Origin: UBA4292 sp002395865
Lineage (GTDB): Bacteria; Bacillota; Clostridia; Lachnospirales; Lachnospiraceae
DNA length: 64,000 bases
Direction of reading: 5' to 3'
Assembly (NCBI GenBank): GCA_946533395.1
Contig: CAMNBU010000006.1
Location: forward strand, 1-64,000
Under the pieces are notes generated by a model. It searched no databases. It was given only the letters and a program-made list of their open reading frames with translations, and had not been told where the DNA came from. Made by a program: the position numbers and the translations under genes. Shown piece after piece: positions 1-7,911 of this stretch (position 1 is the stretch's first letter; every line of letters begins with the position of its first letter).

Positions 1-594
1 TCTCTTTGCGACTCTTACCACGCCCGTGGCGGACGCGTACTGCTCGAGGCAGCCGTGATTGCCGCATGTGCATTCGAGCTCCTCGTCGGGATTGACCACG
101 ATATGGCCGACCTCGCCCCCCGCTCCGTGCGTCCCGGCAAGTATCTTTCCGTTAAGGATAACACCGCCGCCGACTCCTGTTCCGAGCGTGAGCATGACAA
201 CATTGGCAGCGCCCGCAGCCGCGCCTCTGAAGGCCTCGCCGAGAGCTGCGACATTGGCATCGTTGCCGCTCTTTACGGGTATGCCGTCAAGGAGCACTGA
301 AAGCTCCTTGGACGGGTTTCTGTCCCTCCATCCGAGATTCGGGCAGACGCTCACATAGCCACCGTCCTCTACCGGTCCGGGTATGCCCATTCCAGCCCCT
401 ATCACATCGGCAAGGGAAACGCCTCTGTCGGCAAGTCTTTTTCTTATGGCAGTCGCGATATCCCCAAGGATATTTGCGCCTCCCTCGGACTTGTCGGTCC
501 TTACCTCCCACTTGTCGAGGACATTGCCCTCTGTGTCGAAAAGACCGTTCTTAACGCTTGTGCCGCCTATATCTATGCCTATTACGTACTTCAT
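1..594 (-). CDS. ROK-family glucokinase, C-terminus cut by window edge
   Basis: Probable glucokinase, phosphorylating glucose to glucose-6-phosphate in the cytoplasm. The 198 visible codons begin with an ATG at 594 and read MKYVIGIDIGGTSVKNGLFD, the phosphate-1 loop of ROK sugar kinases. Further on are the GTGVGGGVI loop and the cysteine-rich zinc motif CTCGNHGCLEQYAS, both ROK signatures. The protein should continue about 110-120 residues beyond base 1. It follows galE on the same strand after 27 bases, so the two are probably co-transcribed as sugar-phosphate genes. Another ROK substrate (for example N-acetylmannosamine) or a ROK repressor is possible, but there is no N-terminal helix-turn-helix, which favours a kinase. 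Confidence 0.9.
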   Translation of the reverse strand, partial: MKYVIGIDIGGTSVKNGLFDTEGNVLDKWEVRTDKSEGGANILGDIATAIRKRLADRGVSLADVIGAGMGIPGPVEDGGYVSVCPNLGWRDRNPSKELSVLLDGIPVKSGNDANVAALGEAFRGAAAGAANVVMLTLGTGVGGGVILNGKILAGTHGAGGEVGHIVVNPDEELECTCGNHGCLEQYASATGVVRVAKR

Positions 595-621
595 CGTCTG
601 CCTCCGCCATGTATTAACGAT

Positions 622-1635
622 TTACTCAAACCCGTTCGGATTGTTCTTCTGCCATCTCCAGCTGTCCTCGCACATCTCCTCGATGCCGCGCTGCGCCTTC
701 CATCCGAGCTCCCTCTCGGCAAGCGAAGGATCCGCGTAGCACTCATCGATATCGCCTGCGCGCCTGGGCTTTATGTCGTAGGGGATGGTTATGCCGCTGG
801 CCTTCTCGAACGCCTTGACCACATCGAGAACGCTGTAGCCCTGACCCGTGCCGAGATTGCACACAAAGAGGCCGCAGTTCTTCTCGATCTTATCGAGCGC
901 CTTCACATGTCCTATGGCCAGATCCACTACGTGTATGTAATCGCGCACGCCCGTGCCGTCGTGTGTCTTGTAGTCGTCGCCGAACACACCGAGTCTGGGA
1001 AGCTTGCCCACAGCCACCTGCGTGATGTAAGGCATAAGGTTGTTCGGTATGCCGTTGGGGTTCTCGCCTATCAGGCCGCTCTTGTGAGCTCCGATGGGGT
1101 TAAAATAACGAAGAAGTATAACATTCCACTCGGGATCGGCCTTCTGTATATCCGACAGTATCTGCTCCAGCATGGACTTGGTCCAGCCGTAGGGGTTCGT
1201 GCACACACCCTTCGGGCACTCCTCTGTTATGGGCACGAACGCGGGATTGCCGTATACCGTGGCCGATGAGGAGAAGATGATGTTCTTCACCCCGTGCTCC
1301 CTCATGACCTTTACGAGGTTCAGGGTGCCGGTAATGTTGTTGTTATAATACTCCCAGGGCTTTTTCACAGACTCGCCTACCGCCTTCAGACCCGCGAAAT
1401 GGATGACCGCATCGATCTTCTCCTTCTCAAAGATCTCGTTCATTCCCTCAACGTCAAGAAGATCCACCTTGTAAAAAGGCACCTTCTTTCCCGTGATCTG
1501 AGTCACTCTCTCGAGACTCTTCTCGCTTGAATTGCTCAGGTTGTCCATCACCACGATGTCCCTGCCCGCATTGATGAGTTCCACACAGGTGTGGCTCCCG
1601 ATAAATCCGGCTCCGCCGGTGACCAGTATTGCCAT
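622..1635 (-). CDS. galE: UDP-glucose 4-epimerase
   Basis: Interconverts UDP-glucose and UDP-galactose with bound NAD (Leloir pathway and supply of galactose for surface polymers). The 337-residue protein has the usual family length. It shows the Rossmann motif GGAGFIGSHTC at residues 7-17, the SSSATVYG segment that carries the catalytic Ser, and the YGWTK motif with the catalytic Tyr and Lys. The C-terminal RRAGDIDECYADPS segment is typical of GalE. It lies 9 bases after the stop of the DUF5711-type gene and 27 bases before the ROK kinase, so the three genes look like one transcript. Confidence 0.96.
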   Translation of the reverse strand: MAILVTGGAGFIGSHTCVELINAGRDIVVMDNLSNSSEKSLERVTQITGKKVPFYKVDLLDVEGMNEIFEKEKIDAVIHFAGLKAVGESVKKPWEYYNNNITGTLNLVKVMREHGVKNIIFSSSATVYGNPAFVPITEECPKGVCTNPYGWTKSMLEQILSDIQKADPEWNVILLRYFNPIGAHKSGLIGENPNGIPNNLMPYITQVAVGKLPRLGVFGDDYKTHDGTGVRDYIHVVDLAIGHVKALDKIEKNCGLFVCNLGTGQGYSVLDVVKAFEKASGITIPYDIKPRRAGDIDECYADPSLAERELGWKAQRGIEEMCEDSWRWQKNNPNGFE

Positions 1636-1644
1636 GCTCAGTAC

Positions 1645-2898
1645 CTACCTTCTAACAAGTTTTATGTATGAATATTTTCCGCCGCCTATTATGAACAGCT
1701 CCGCGGGACTGCTTCCCGCATTGTTCAGCTTATCCACTGATGTCTCAAGAGATCCCTTGAAAAAGCTCCTGCCCTTCTTATCCAGATACAGCAGCGACCC
1801 GGGTCCCGTGATATACACACCGTTTTTCGTATACTGCATATCGCAGATGGTGAAATTCGTCGAGACCTTGTACAGCTCCTTGCCGTTGCTGTCATAGGTC
1901 ACGATAAAATGGTTCTGCACGCTGTCGCCGTCCGTAACCGCCATCGAAACTCCGGAAGCCGAATAGGTGAGCGCCGTTATCGTGCTCTGCGGCTCTATCA
2001 CGGCGAGCTCAGCGGGCGCCGTCCTGTTCTTCAGCGAATAGAACACCACCTTGCCGTCGCCGCAGGCCACAGCCCTGTCGTTGCTTATAAACGCCACGTC
2101 CGCAAACAGTGTGTCTCCGTACTTTCTGTAAGCGCCCACGGTCTGTGTTCCGGAGTTCTTCGTGGTGTCGAAATTATAGAAAACTATCTGGTTCTGCATC
2201 ACGCCGCTGTCGATATAAACATAGGACGCTATGAGCATCTGTCCATCGGGTGACAGGCATATGTCAATGGGGTAGCCGCTCTCGCCCGCCATCGTATGTA
2301 TCAGTATGTCGAGCTTCTTGCCCTCCTTACTGTAGAACATGATGTCGTTCGACAGCCCGTCCTCCTGCACGAGGCTCACCGCTCCGTACCCGGACACGGT
2401 GCCGGCCCTTATCGGCTGATTCGTACTGATCTCTCCGGCCTTGCCGCCCTGCGCGCTGAAAACTATCGCGCTTCTGCCGTCCCTGTCATACACGAGAGCC
2501 CAGTCTCCGCACACAGCGACTTTGGGATCCTCCATGGAATACACCACGGACCACGCATGCTTATCGTCCACTGAATAATACGCCGCGCCGTTATACCCGT
2601 ACTGCAGTATTCCGCCGCCCATATTCACATAGTTCTGTCCCGCGGCATACGGTATGGTCTCGGAATACACCTCATCGAGCAGCGCGTACGGTCTGGACGG
2701 CCTTATCACAAATATATACACGAGCACGACAGCCGCCACACCCGCGAGCAGCAGTGTTCCCGCCCTCAGTCTGGCTCTGTGCCGCCGCATGGTCTCGTCG
2801 AAATCCTCCTCCTGCGGCTCCCCGTCATCTATCTCGTCCCCGAGGGTTTCCGTCAGGCTGACGATCTTGTCGTCTTTCTCTGTGTCCTTATCTCTCAC
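1645..2898 (-). CDS. Membrane-anchored DUF5711-type protein
   Basis: Protein of unknown function. It has an acidic cytoplasmic N-terminus of about 50 residues, one hydrophobic segment (LLLAGVAAVVLVYIFVI) and an extracytoplasmic part of about 340 residues rich in short beta repeats, which looks like a beta-propeller. From memory this architecture matches the DUF5711 family of Clostridia; I could not search for it. I chose the GTG at 2898, giving 417 residues, because AAGGAGG lies just upstream. An upstream in-frame ATG at 2937 has no ribosome site and sits at the expected transcription start of the promoter at 2940-2968. First gene of the operon with galE and the ROK kinase. Confidence 0.75.
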   Translation of the reverse strand: MRDKDTEKDDKIVSLTETLGDEIDDGEPQEEDFDETMRRHRARLRAGTLLLAGVAAVVLVYIFVIRPSRPYALLDEVYSETIPYAAGQNYVNMGGGILQYGYNGAAYYSVDDKHAWSVVYSMEDPKVAVCGDWALVYDRDGRSAIVFSAQGGKAGEISTNQPIRAGTVSGYGAVSLVQEDGLSNDIMFYSKEGKKLDILIHTMAGESGYPIDICLSPDGQMLIASYVYIDSGVMQNQIVFYNFDTTKNSGTQTVGAYRKYGDTLFADVAFISNDRAVACGDGKVVFYSLKNRTAPAELAVIEPQSTITALTYSASGVSMAVTDGDSVQNHFIVTYDSNGKELYKVSTNFTICDMQYTKNGVYITGPGSLLYLDKKGRSFFKGSLETSVDKLNNAGSSPAELFIIGGGKYSYIKLVRR

Positions 2899-2939
2899 GG
2901 TCCCCCTCCTTCCCCGATCATCCACTGTCTCGAGCATCT

Positions 2940-2968
2940 ATTTTACCACAAATCTCGCCCTCTTTCAA
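2940..2968 (-). promoter_or_regulatory. Sigma-A-type promoter of the DUF5711-galE-glucokinase operon
   Basis: On the minus strand TTGAAA (2963-2968) and TAAAAT (2940-2945) are separated by 17 bases. The predicted transcript starts near 2935. A 16-base inverted repeat GCGTGT-TTTC-ACACGC (2969-2984) abuts the -35 box and could be an operator; no regulator is evident. Confidence 0.65.
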
Positions 2969-3013
2969 GCGTGTTTTCACACGCGCCGGGCAAATGGAAA
3001 TAAAATAAACCTG

Positions 3014-3042
3014 TTGAATCAATGCGGTAAATGGTGTACTAT
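3014..3042 (+). promoter_or_regulatory. Promoter of the HAD phosphatase gene
   Basis: TTGAAT (3014-3019), a 17-base spacer and TACTAT (3037-3042). The transcript would begin near 3049 and reach the GGAGGGG ribosome site at 3062-3068. It diverges from the DUF5711 promoter. Confidence 0.6.
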
Positions 3043-3072
3043 AGAGCCGCAAAAAAAACACGGAGGGGCATC

Positions 3073-3717
3073 ATGGATAATAGACCCGCACTTATATTTG
3101 ATATGGACGGAACACTGTGGGACTCAAGCGTCGGAGTCGCAAGAAGCTGGACACAGATCATCAGAAAGGAATACGACAAAAACAGAAGCGTTACGCGAGA
3201 GGACGTGCAGTCAGTCATGGGACTGACCATGGATGTGATCGCGCACAGGATATTTCCGGAGCTTAAGAAGAAGGATGCAGAGGCGCTTCTCGAAAAATGC
3301 ACGGACAATGAGAACCGCTACCTTCTCGAGCACGGCGGAAGGCTCTACCCGCACCTCGTGGCCACACTGGACAGGCTGAAGGAGAACTACCGGCTCTTTA
3401 TCGTGAGCAACTGCCAGTCGGGCTATATAGAGTGCTTCCTGGACCACTACGGTCTTCGCGACAGATTCGAGGACATCGAGTGCTACGGCAACAATCTTAA
3501 GAAAAAAGGTGCCAATATAAAGCTCATCTGCAAGAGAAACGGCATTAAGCGCGCCGTGTATGTCGGCGACATACAGGGAGATTACGACTCTGCATGCGAG
3601 GCGGGCGTCGGTTTCATCCACGCCTCCTACGGCTTCGGCACGATAGATGCCGAGGTTCCCGCGATAAAGAGCTTCCGCGGACTTCCCGGAGCCGCAAAGA
3701 AATATTTCGGAGAATAG
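3073..3717 (+). CDS. HAD-superfamily phosphatase (phosphoglycolate phosphatase-like)
   Basis: Predicted cytoplasmic phosphohydrolase of 214 residues; substrate unknown. Motif I is FDMDGT at residues 9-14, with Asp10 the expected nucleophile and Asp12 the acid/base. Motif II is the SN of LFIVSNCQSGY, motif III the lysine in the NNLKKKGANIKL region, and motif IV is YVGDIQGDYDSA. An alpha-helical cap domain lies between motifs I and II, as in phosphoglycolate phosphatase and beta-phosphoglucomutase relatives. I placed the start at 3073 because GGAGGGG precedes it; upstream in-frame codons lie at or before the predicted transcript start. It is a single plus-strand gene followed by a hairpin. Confidence 0.88.
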   Translation: MDNRPALIFDMDGTLWDSSVGVARSWTQIIRKEYDKNRSVTREDVQSVMGLTMDVIAHRIFPELKKKDAEALLEKCTDNENRYLLEHGGRLYPHLVATLDRLKENYRLFIVSNCQSGYIECFLDHYGLRDRFEDIECYGNNLKKKGANIKLICKRNGIKRAVYVGDIQGDYDSACEAGVGFIHASYGFGTIDAEVPAIKSFRGLPGAAKKYFGE

Positions 3718-3732
3718 TCGAATATATGGCAA

Positions 3733-3758
3733 ATGGGCTGTCGGTATAGGCAGCCCAT
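3733..3758 (+). terminator. Stem-loop after the HAD gene
   Basis: ATGGGCTG (3733-3740) pairs with CAGCCCAT (3751-3758) across a 10-base loop, 15 bases after the stop codon. The following tract (TCTGTTATCC) is only weakly T-rich, so termination efficiency is doubtful. Confidence 0.5.
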
Positions 3759-3788
3759 TCTGTTATCCGTTATGATGTTCCATGATAC

Positions 3789-3938
3789 GGATTTTTCGCG
3801 CTTCCAGCGCCTTGAAAAATCCTGCAAACATTCGAAATCCGCTCATTTTTCTTCGAAAAACGGCTCCTTTCTCATGTTTGTTCGGGTCACAAAGTCACAA
3901 AAGCGTATGCAAGCATCCGCTTTGTGACCTTTTGACCC
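3789..3938. repeat. Two further hairpins in the spacer between convergent genes
   Basis: GGATTTTTC (3789-3797) pairs with GAAAAATCC (3814-3822), continued inward by GCGCT/AGCGC. A second, imperfect hairpin runs from GGGTCACAAAG (from 3884) to CTTTTGACCC (ending 3938), with direct GTCACAAA repeats in its left arm. The genes on both sides converge here, so these may act as terminators, but neither has a good T-tract on either strand. Confidence 0.5.
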
Positions 3939-3948
3939 TTGTATCATA

Positions 3949-5046
3949 TCATTTAAGCCACTTGTTCGTACGGCAGATATTTGACGCCTCGGTTATGGTC
4001 ACGGCCTCGCCGTTTTTCATGACCTTGATCATGGCCGTCAGGTTCGCCGCATTCAGGTTGTCCGGACCTATGCGCTTCGCATATCGGTCGTTTATGAGGT
4101 CCGTCGCCTCCTTGATCTGCGACTCGGATATCTGGCACTCCCTTAAGGTCACCTGCAGCTCGTGCGTGAGCTCCTCGAGCTTCTCGCGTCTCTCCTCTCT
4201 CAGCTCGTCCTCTATGACGCGCACATTTACGGTGTCGAACGACTCGAGAGCCTCCGCCTTGCGGCTCGCGGCATCCTCCACCATGGCCTCCGCCTTCGCT
4301 ATGTCATAGTTGTAGCTGTCGAGCTCGTAATACTCCTCGCCCTCGTCCTTCGTGATGGATCTGGCGATATGCTTTATGTTGCGGTTGTTGGCCTCGCAGC
4401 GCCGCAGAAGCGAAGCCGTGCGCTTTATGACATCGGGATCCTTCAGTATGATCTTCGTCGTTACGCCTACATAGACGGCGGCATAGCAGATGCCGAAGGC
4501 CATGGACATTATCGTCAGTATGAACGGGGTCTCCGCTCCCGAGAGAGTGAATATCCCGAGGGGAAGCACATAGCAGAACAGTATGGCCGTGAGGGAAGCC
4601 AGAAGTATCTCGAAGGCCCCCTTCGGCATGAAATATACATAAAACCAGCGGTTCTTGGTGACAGCGGGCAGACGGCGCTTCTTTATCAGGCCGAGGAACT
4701 CGTTCATGAGAGCCTGATTCTCCTCGCGAAGCTCGGTCGTCTCGTACTCGATCCTCTCCTTCTTTCCCTCATTCTTTGCGTGCTCCTTGCGTGATCTGTA
4801 GCGTTTTAACTTCTCCTGCGCCTTCTCGATCTCCGCATCGTAGCCCGCGCACAGCGCGTCGCGTTTCCTCTTTATCGACAGGGCGATCTCATCCGAGAGG
4901 GTCTTCTCTTCATTCGCGAGCGTTCTCTGAAGCCGGATGCGCTTCTCGGTGAGGACGGTATCCTCGCTCTTCATGCGCTCAAGCTCGGCAACAGCCGCTC
5001 TTGCACTGGTCAAATAATTTATATGCTCTTCAACCGACGCTTCCAT
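3949..5046 (-). CDS. Coiled-coil membrane protein of unknown function
   Basis: I do not recognise a named family. The 365-residue protein starts with about 130 residues of charged, heptad-like helix (many Glu, Lys and Arg). Two hydrophobic segments follow: FEILLASLTAILFCYVLPLG and FILTIMSMAFGICYAAVYVG. A second long charged helical region follows, and the C-terminus (NLNAANLTAMIKVMKNGEAV...) is more globular. With no signal peptide, both helical parts are probably cytoplasmic. The start is supported by AGGAGGGAGCT directly upstream of the ATG. It is downstream of murF, but a hairpin overlapping the murF stop suggests partly separate transcription. Confidence 0.7.
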   Translation of the reverse strand: MEASVEEHINYLTSARAAVAELERMKSEDTVLTEKRIRLQRTLANEEKTLSDEIALSIKRKRDALCAGYDAEIEKAQEKLKRYRSRKEHAKNEGKKERIEYETTELREENQALMNEFLGLIKKRRLPAVTKNRWFYVYFMPKGAFEILLASLTAILFCYVLPLGIFTLSGAETPFILTIMSMAFGICYAAVYVGVTTKIILKDPDVIKRTASLLRRCEANNRNIKHIARSITKDEGEEYYELDSYNYDIAKAEAMVEDAASRKAEALESFDTVNVRVIEDELREERREKLEELTHELQVTLRECQISESQIKEATDLINDRYAKRIGPDNLNAANLTAMIKVMKNGEAVTITEASNICRTNKWLK

Positions 5047-5129
5047 AGCTCCCTCCTGTGAACATCTGGGACGAGTATAGCATCACAGACCATATCGTGT
5101 CAATGAAAAGGATGCGTCGGAAACACAAA

Positions 5130-5154
5130 AAAGCCCCGACTATGTCAAGGCTTT
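5130..5154 (-). terminator. Possible terminator overlapping the murF stop codon
   Basis: On the minus strand AAAGCC (5149-5154) pairs with GGCTTT (5130-5135), continuing into a run of six T. The stop codon of murF (5140-5142) lies in the loop. The stem is only 6 bp. Confidence 0.5.
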
Positions 5155-6510
5155 CACTATCTCCTCAAAATGCATGAAATGCGACGCCTTTATGAGTACC
5201 GTATCACCGGGGCGTATAGTTCTCTTCAGTGTGGAAATGAGCTGCGCCCTGTCGGATATGTGTTCCGAATAAAGACCGTGTGAAGCGCATCTGGCGCCAA
5301 AGAGCGTATTCTTACTGAGCTCACCGGTAAGGAACAGCGCATCCGGAGCCGCTTTCGCCGCGTACTCACCAACCTGCTTATGGAGCACTGCCTCTTCGGG
5401 CCCCAGCTCACCCATATCTCCCAGGACGGCTATCTTTCTTCCCTTCGCCTTCTTTAAGAGGTCGAGGGCCGCCATGACCGTGGCAGGGCTTGCGTTATAG
5501 CAGTCGTCCACTATCGTCACGCCGTTTTTCACTATCAGGTTCGTTCTGCCGCCTATCGTGCGTGCCGCATCTATACCCGCCGCTATCTCAGAAAGGCTCA
5601 TGCCGAGCGTCAGTCCCGCGCAGGCGGCCGCGGCAGCATTTGCAAGCTGGTGTATTCCCGGAATGTGAAGACGTATCGGCACGGATCCCGCGGGGGTGTT
5701 CAGTACCGCGCTGCTTCCTTCATAGCCCATGTCATTTACCGAGCTGACATACACATCACCGACGCCTTCCTCTGCAGAGAAGAACATGGGCGCGCTTCCT
5801 CCTGCGCTCTTTACTGTGCGAAGCATATCGTCGGTGGCGGGAAGAATGGCTCTTCCGCCCTCCCTCATGTAATTAAAGCACTTCGTCTTCTCGTCAAATA
5901 TGCCCTGCCTGCTGCCGAGGTTCTCCATATGGCAGATACCTATATTCGTTATGACGCAGATGTCGGGGCCCGCAGCGGCTGCTATCACATCCATCTCACC
6001 GGGCTCATCGATGCCTGCCTCCAAAACGGCCGCCTCGTGCCAGGTCTTAAGCTTAAGGACCGTCAGCGGGAGTCCGATCTCATTGTTCAGATTACCCTCG
6101 GTCTTGAGCGTGTTGAAATGCTGCGACAGAACGCTCGCGATCATTTCCTTCGTGGAGGTCTTTCCGACGCTTCCCGTGACCAGAACGGTCTTTACCGTAA
6201 GCTGCCTTCTGTAGTAGGCCGCCAGTGCTCCGAGCGCCGCGACACTGCTTCCTACCACGATCTGGGTTATGGGGCTGTCCACCCTTCTCTCACAGATGAC
6301 TGCCGCCGCGCCCGACTCGCGCACGCTGTCGATGAAGTCATGGCCGTCGACCCTGGCTCCCTTGATAGCGATGAAGAGAGCGCCGTCCGTGGCCTGTCTG
6401 CTGTCGCTTGTGACGGATGTCACGGCTATATCAGGGTCGCCGAACAGCTGCCCTGTGACAGCCTCTGCTATCAGTCCGGTCTTCATACCGGGCATAATAC
6501 AATCACTCAT
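5140..6510 (-). CDS. murF: UDP-N-acetylmuramoyl-tripeptide--D-alanyl-D-alanine ligase
   Basis: Adds the D-Ala-D-Ala dipeptide to the UDP-MurNAc-tripeptide, the last cytoplasmic step of pentapeptide synthesis, using ATP. The 456-residue protein has the Mur ligase N-terminal domain with TSDSRQA at 34-40, the ATP loop VTGSVGKTST at 111-120, a central domain with the DDCYNASP motif and a C-terminal ligase domain (AVLGDMGELG). DDCYNASP and the N-terminal domain separate it from MurC, MurD and MurE. AGGTGAATT precedes the ATG. It lies 33 bases after ddl, which makes its substrate, so the pair forms a functional operon. Confidence 0.97.
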   Translation of the reverse strand: MSDCIMPGMKTGLIAEAVTGQLFGDPDIAVTSVTSDSRQATDGALFIAIKGARVDGHDFIDSVRESGAAAVICERRVDSPITQIVVGSSVAALGALAAYYRRQLTVKTVLVTGSVGKTSTKEMIASVLSQHFNTLKTEGNLNNEIGLPLTVLKLKTWHEAAVLEAGIDEPGEMDVIAAAAGPDICVITNIGICHMENLGSRQGIFDEKTKCFNYMREGGRAILPATDDMLRTVKSAGGSAPMFFSAEEGVGDVYVSSVNDMGYEGSSAVLNTPAGSVPIRLHIPGIHQLANAAAAACAGLTLGMSLSEIAAGIDAARTIGGRTNLIVKNGVTIVDDCYNASPATVMAALDLLKKAKGRKIAVLGDMGELGPEEAVLHKQVGEYAAKAAPDALFLTGELSKNTLFGARCASHGLYSEHISDRAQLISTLKRTIRPGDTVLIKASHFMHFEEIVKALT

Positions 6511-6543
6511 AATTCACCTGATAAATTGATTCTCACCACCCGA

Positions 6544-7593
6544 TCAATACTTCCTTAACGATATCTGTATGATCTTCTCGGTGAGCTCGTCGAAACTCAC
6601 GCCTACCGCAGCCGCCTCCTGCGGAAGAAGGCTGGTGGGAGTCATGCCGGGCAGCGTGTTCGCCTCGAGCACCACTATCCTGCCGTTCTTGTCCATACGC
6701 ATATCGATTCGCGAATACACGTCGAGCCCCATGCCCTTTGCGGTCTCGCGGGCAATGCGCCTCATCTCGGCCTCCTGGGCAGGTGATATGTCCGCGGGGC
6801 AGCTCTCCACAGTAGAGCCGGCCTCGTACTTGTTCTTGTAGTCATAGAAGCCGCTTTTCGGCGCGATCTCGATCGCGGGAAGAGCCTCCCCGTCCACGAC
6901 GCTGACAGAGAACTCCCTGCCGTCTATGAACTCCTCTATAAGCACCTCATCGTCCCACGAAAACGCGTCGTCGAGCGCCTTTTTATAATCCTTTGCGTCC
7001 TTCACGATGCTGCAGCCGATGCTCGAGCCTCCTGAACAGGGCTTGACCACGAAAGGCAGCTTTACGGGAAGGACAGCTATATCGTCATTTCTGGAGCTCT
7101 TCTTCATGGAGGTTCCTGCCGGAATGGGTACGAATACGGATTCCATCACGAACTTGGCCATCTTCTTGTTCATGGCGATAGCGCTTGAGAGGTAGTCGCA
7201 GCCGGTGTACTTGATGCCCAGCAGATCAAAAGCCGCCTGCACTTTGCCGTTCTCGCCCTGCGCGCCGTGAAGAGCCATAAATACTATATCCGCGTTCATG
7301 CACATCCTGAGGATGTTCGGGCCGAAGAACATCTCCGAGTGATATGTCCTGGAAGCCTTCACCGCCTCGATATCGGGAGCGGTGTCGTAGATATCGCCTC
7401 CCTTTAATGTCAGCTCGTCGGCTCTGGCGAACACATCGCCTAATTCCTGCTCCTTCTCGCCCACGCCCATGAACACGTCCGCGAGTATCACGCGGTGGCC
7501 GTTCCTGCGAAGCGATGCGGCGACCATCTCACCGGTCTTCAAAGAAACATCTCTCTCGCTGCTCAGTCCCCCGGCCAAAACAATTATATCCAT
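6544..7593 (-). CDS. ddl: D-alanine--D-alanine ligase
   Basis: ATP-grasp enzyme joining two D-alanines for peptidoglycan. The 349-residue protein starts with LAGGLSSERDVSLKTG, the D-Ala-binding N-terminal motif of Ddl. It has the ALHGAQGENGKVQAAFDLLG segment, the ATP-grasp core (VVKPCSGGSSIGCSIV) and the terminal metal and substrate motif VLEANTLPGMTPTSLLPQ. The insertion around residues 60-85 makes it slightly longer than the E. coli enzymes and resembles the longer Ddl forms. It sits 4 bases after a small conserved gene and 33 bases before murF, and is probably co-transcribed with both. Confidence 0.96.
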   Translation of the reverse strand: MDIIVLAGGLSSERDVSLKTGEMVAASLRRNGHRVILADVFMGVGEKEQELGDVFARADELTLKGGDIYDTAPDIEAVKASRTYHSEMFFGPNILRMCMNADIVFMALHGAQGENGKVQAAFDLLGIKYTGCDYLSSAIAMNKKMAKFVMESVFVPIPAGTSMKKSSRNDDIAVLPVKLPFVVKPCSGGSSIGCSIVKDAKDYKKALDDAFSWDDEVLIEEFIDGREFSVSVVDGEALPAIEIAPKSGFYDYKNKYEAGSTVESCPADISPAQEAEMRRIARETAKGMGLDVYSRIDMRMDKNGRIVVLEANTLPGMTPTSLLPQEAAAVGVSFDELTEKIIQISLRKY

Positions 7594-7597
7594 CGTG

Positions 7598-7867
7598 TTA
7601 TCTGTCCTCTCTGGTGATCTCTATCTGAAGATAGTCAAAATCCACCTTCTCGATAAAAGATTCCGGTGCAAATCTCGTGCGGGAGAGCCTGAAGAACTCG
7701 GCCACATTGCCGTCGAGCCACTGCGGCTGCTCCAGATCGAAGGCGCGGCAAATGAGAGCCAGCCCCGCAAATACTCTCGCGGTTCTGGTGTCACCCTCTG
7801 TCACCTCCACGGTGATATCCTTCACGGCGCGGCCGTTCTTTATCACTCTTCCCCACATCTCAAACAT
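7598..7867 (-). CDS. Small conserved protein of unknown function
   Basis: An 89-residue protein beginning MFEMWGRVIKNGRAVKDITV, with no signal peptide or membrane segment. It is rich in beta-forming residues with an acidic C-terminus, and I know of no assigned function. I placed the start at 7867 rather than at the upstream ATG (7903), because the extra codons would lie inside the GC-rich hairpin 7881-7900 and look non-coding. It ends 4 bases before ddl, indicating tight coupling to cell-wall precursor synthesis. Confidence 0.7.
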   Translation of the reverse strand: MFEMWGRVIKNGRAVKDITVEVTEGDTRTARVFAGLALICRAFDLEQPQWLDGNVAEFFRLSRTRFAPESFIEKVDFDYLQIEITREDR

Positions 7868-7880
7868 ATTAACCACCAAA

Positions 7881-7900
7881 CCCCCGGCCGTGACCGGGGG
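7881..7900 (-). terminator. GC-rich hairpin between pgi and the downstream small gene
   Basis: CCCCCGG (7881-7887) pairs with CCGGGGG (7894-7900) across 6 bases, 11 bases after the pgi stop. On the minus strand it is followed by TTTGGTGG, a poor T-tract, so it may attenuate rather than end transcription into the ddl-murF genes. Confidence 0.5.
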
Positions 7901-7911
7901 CATAATCGTTA

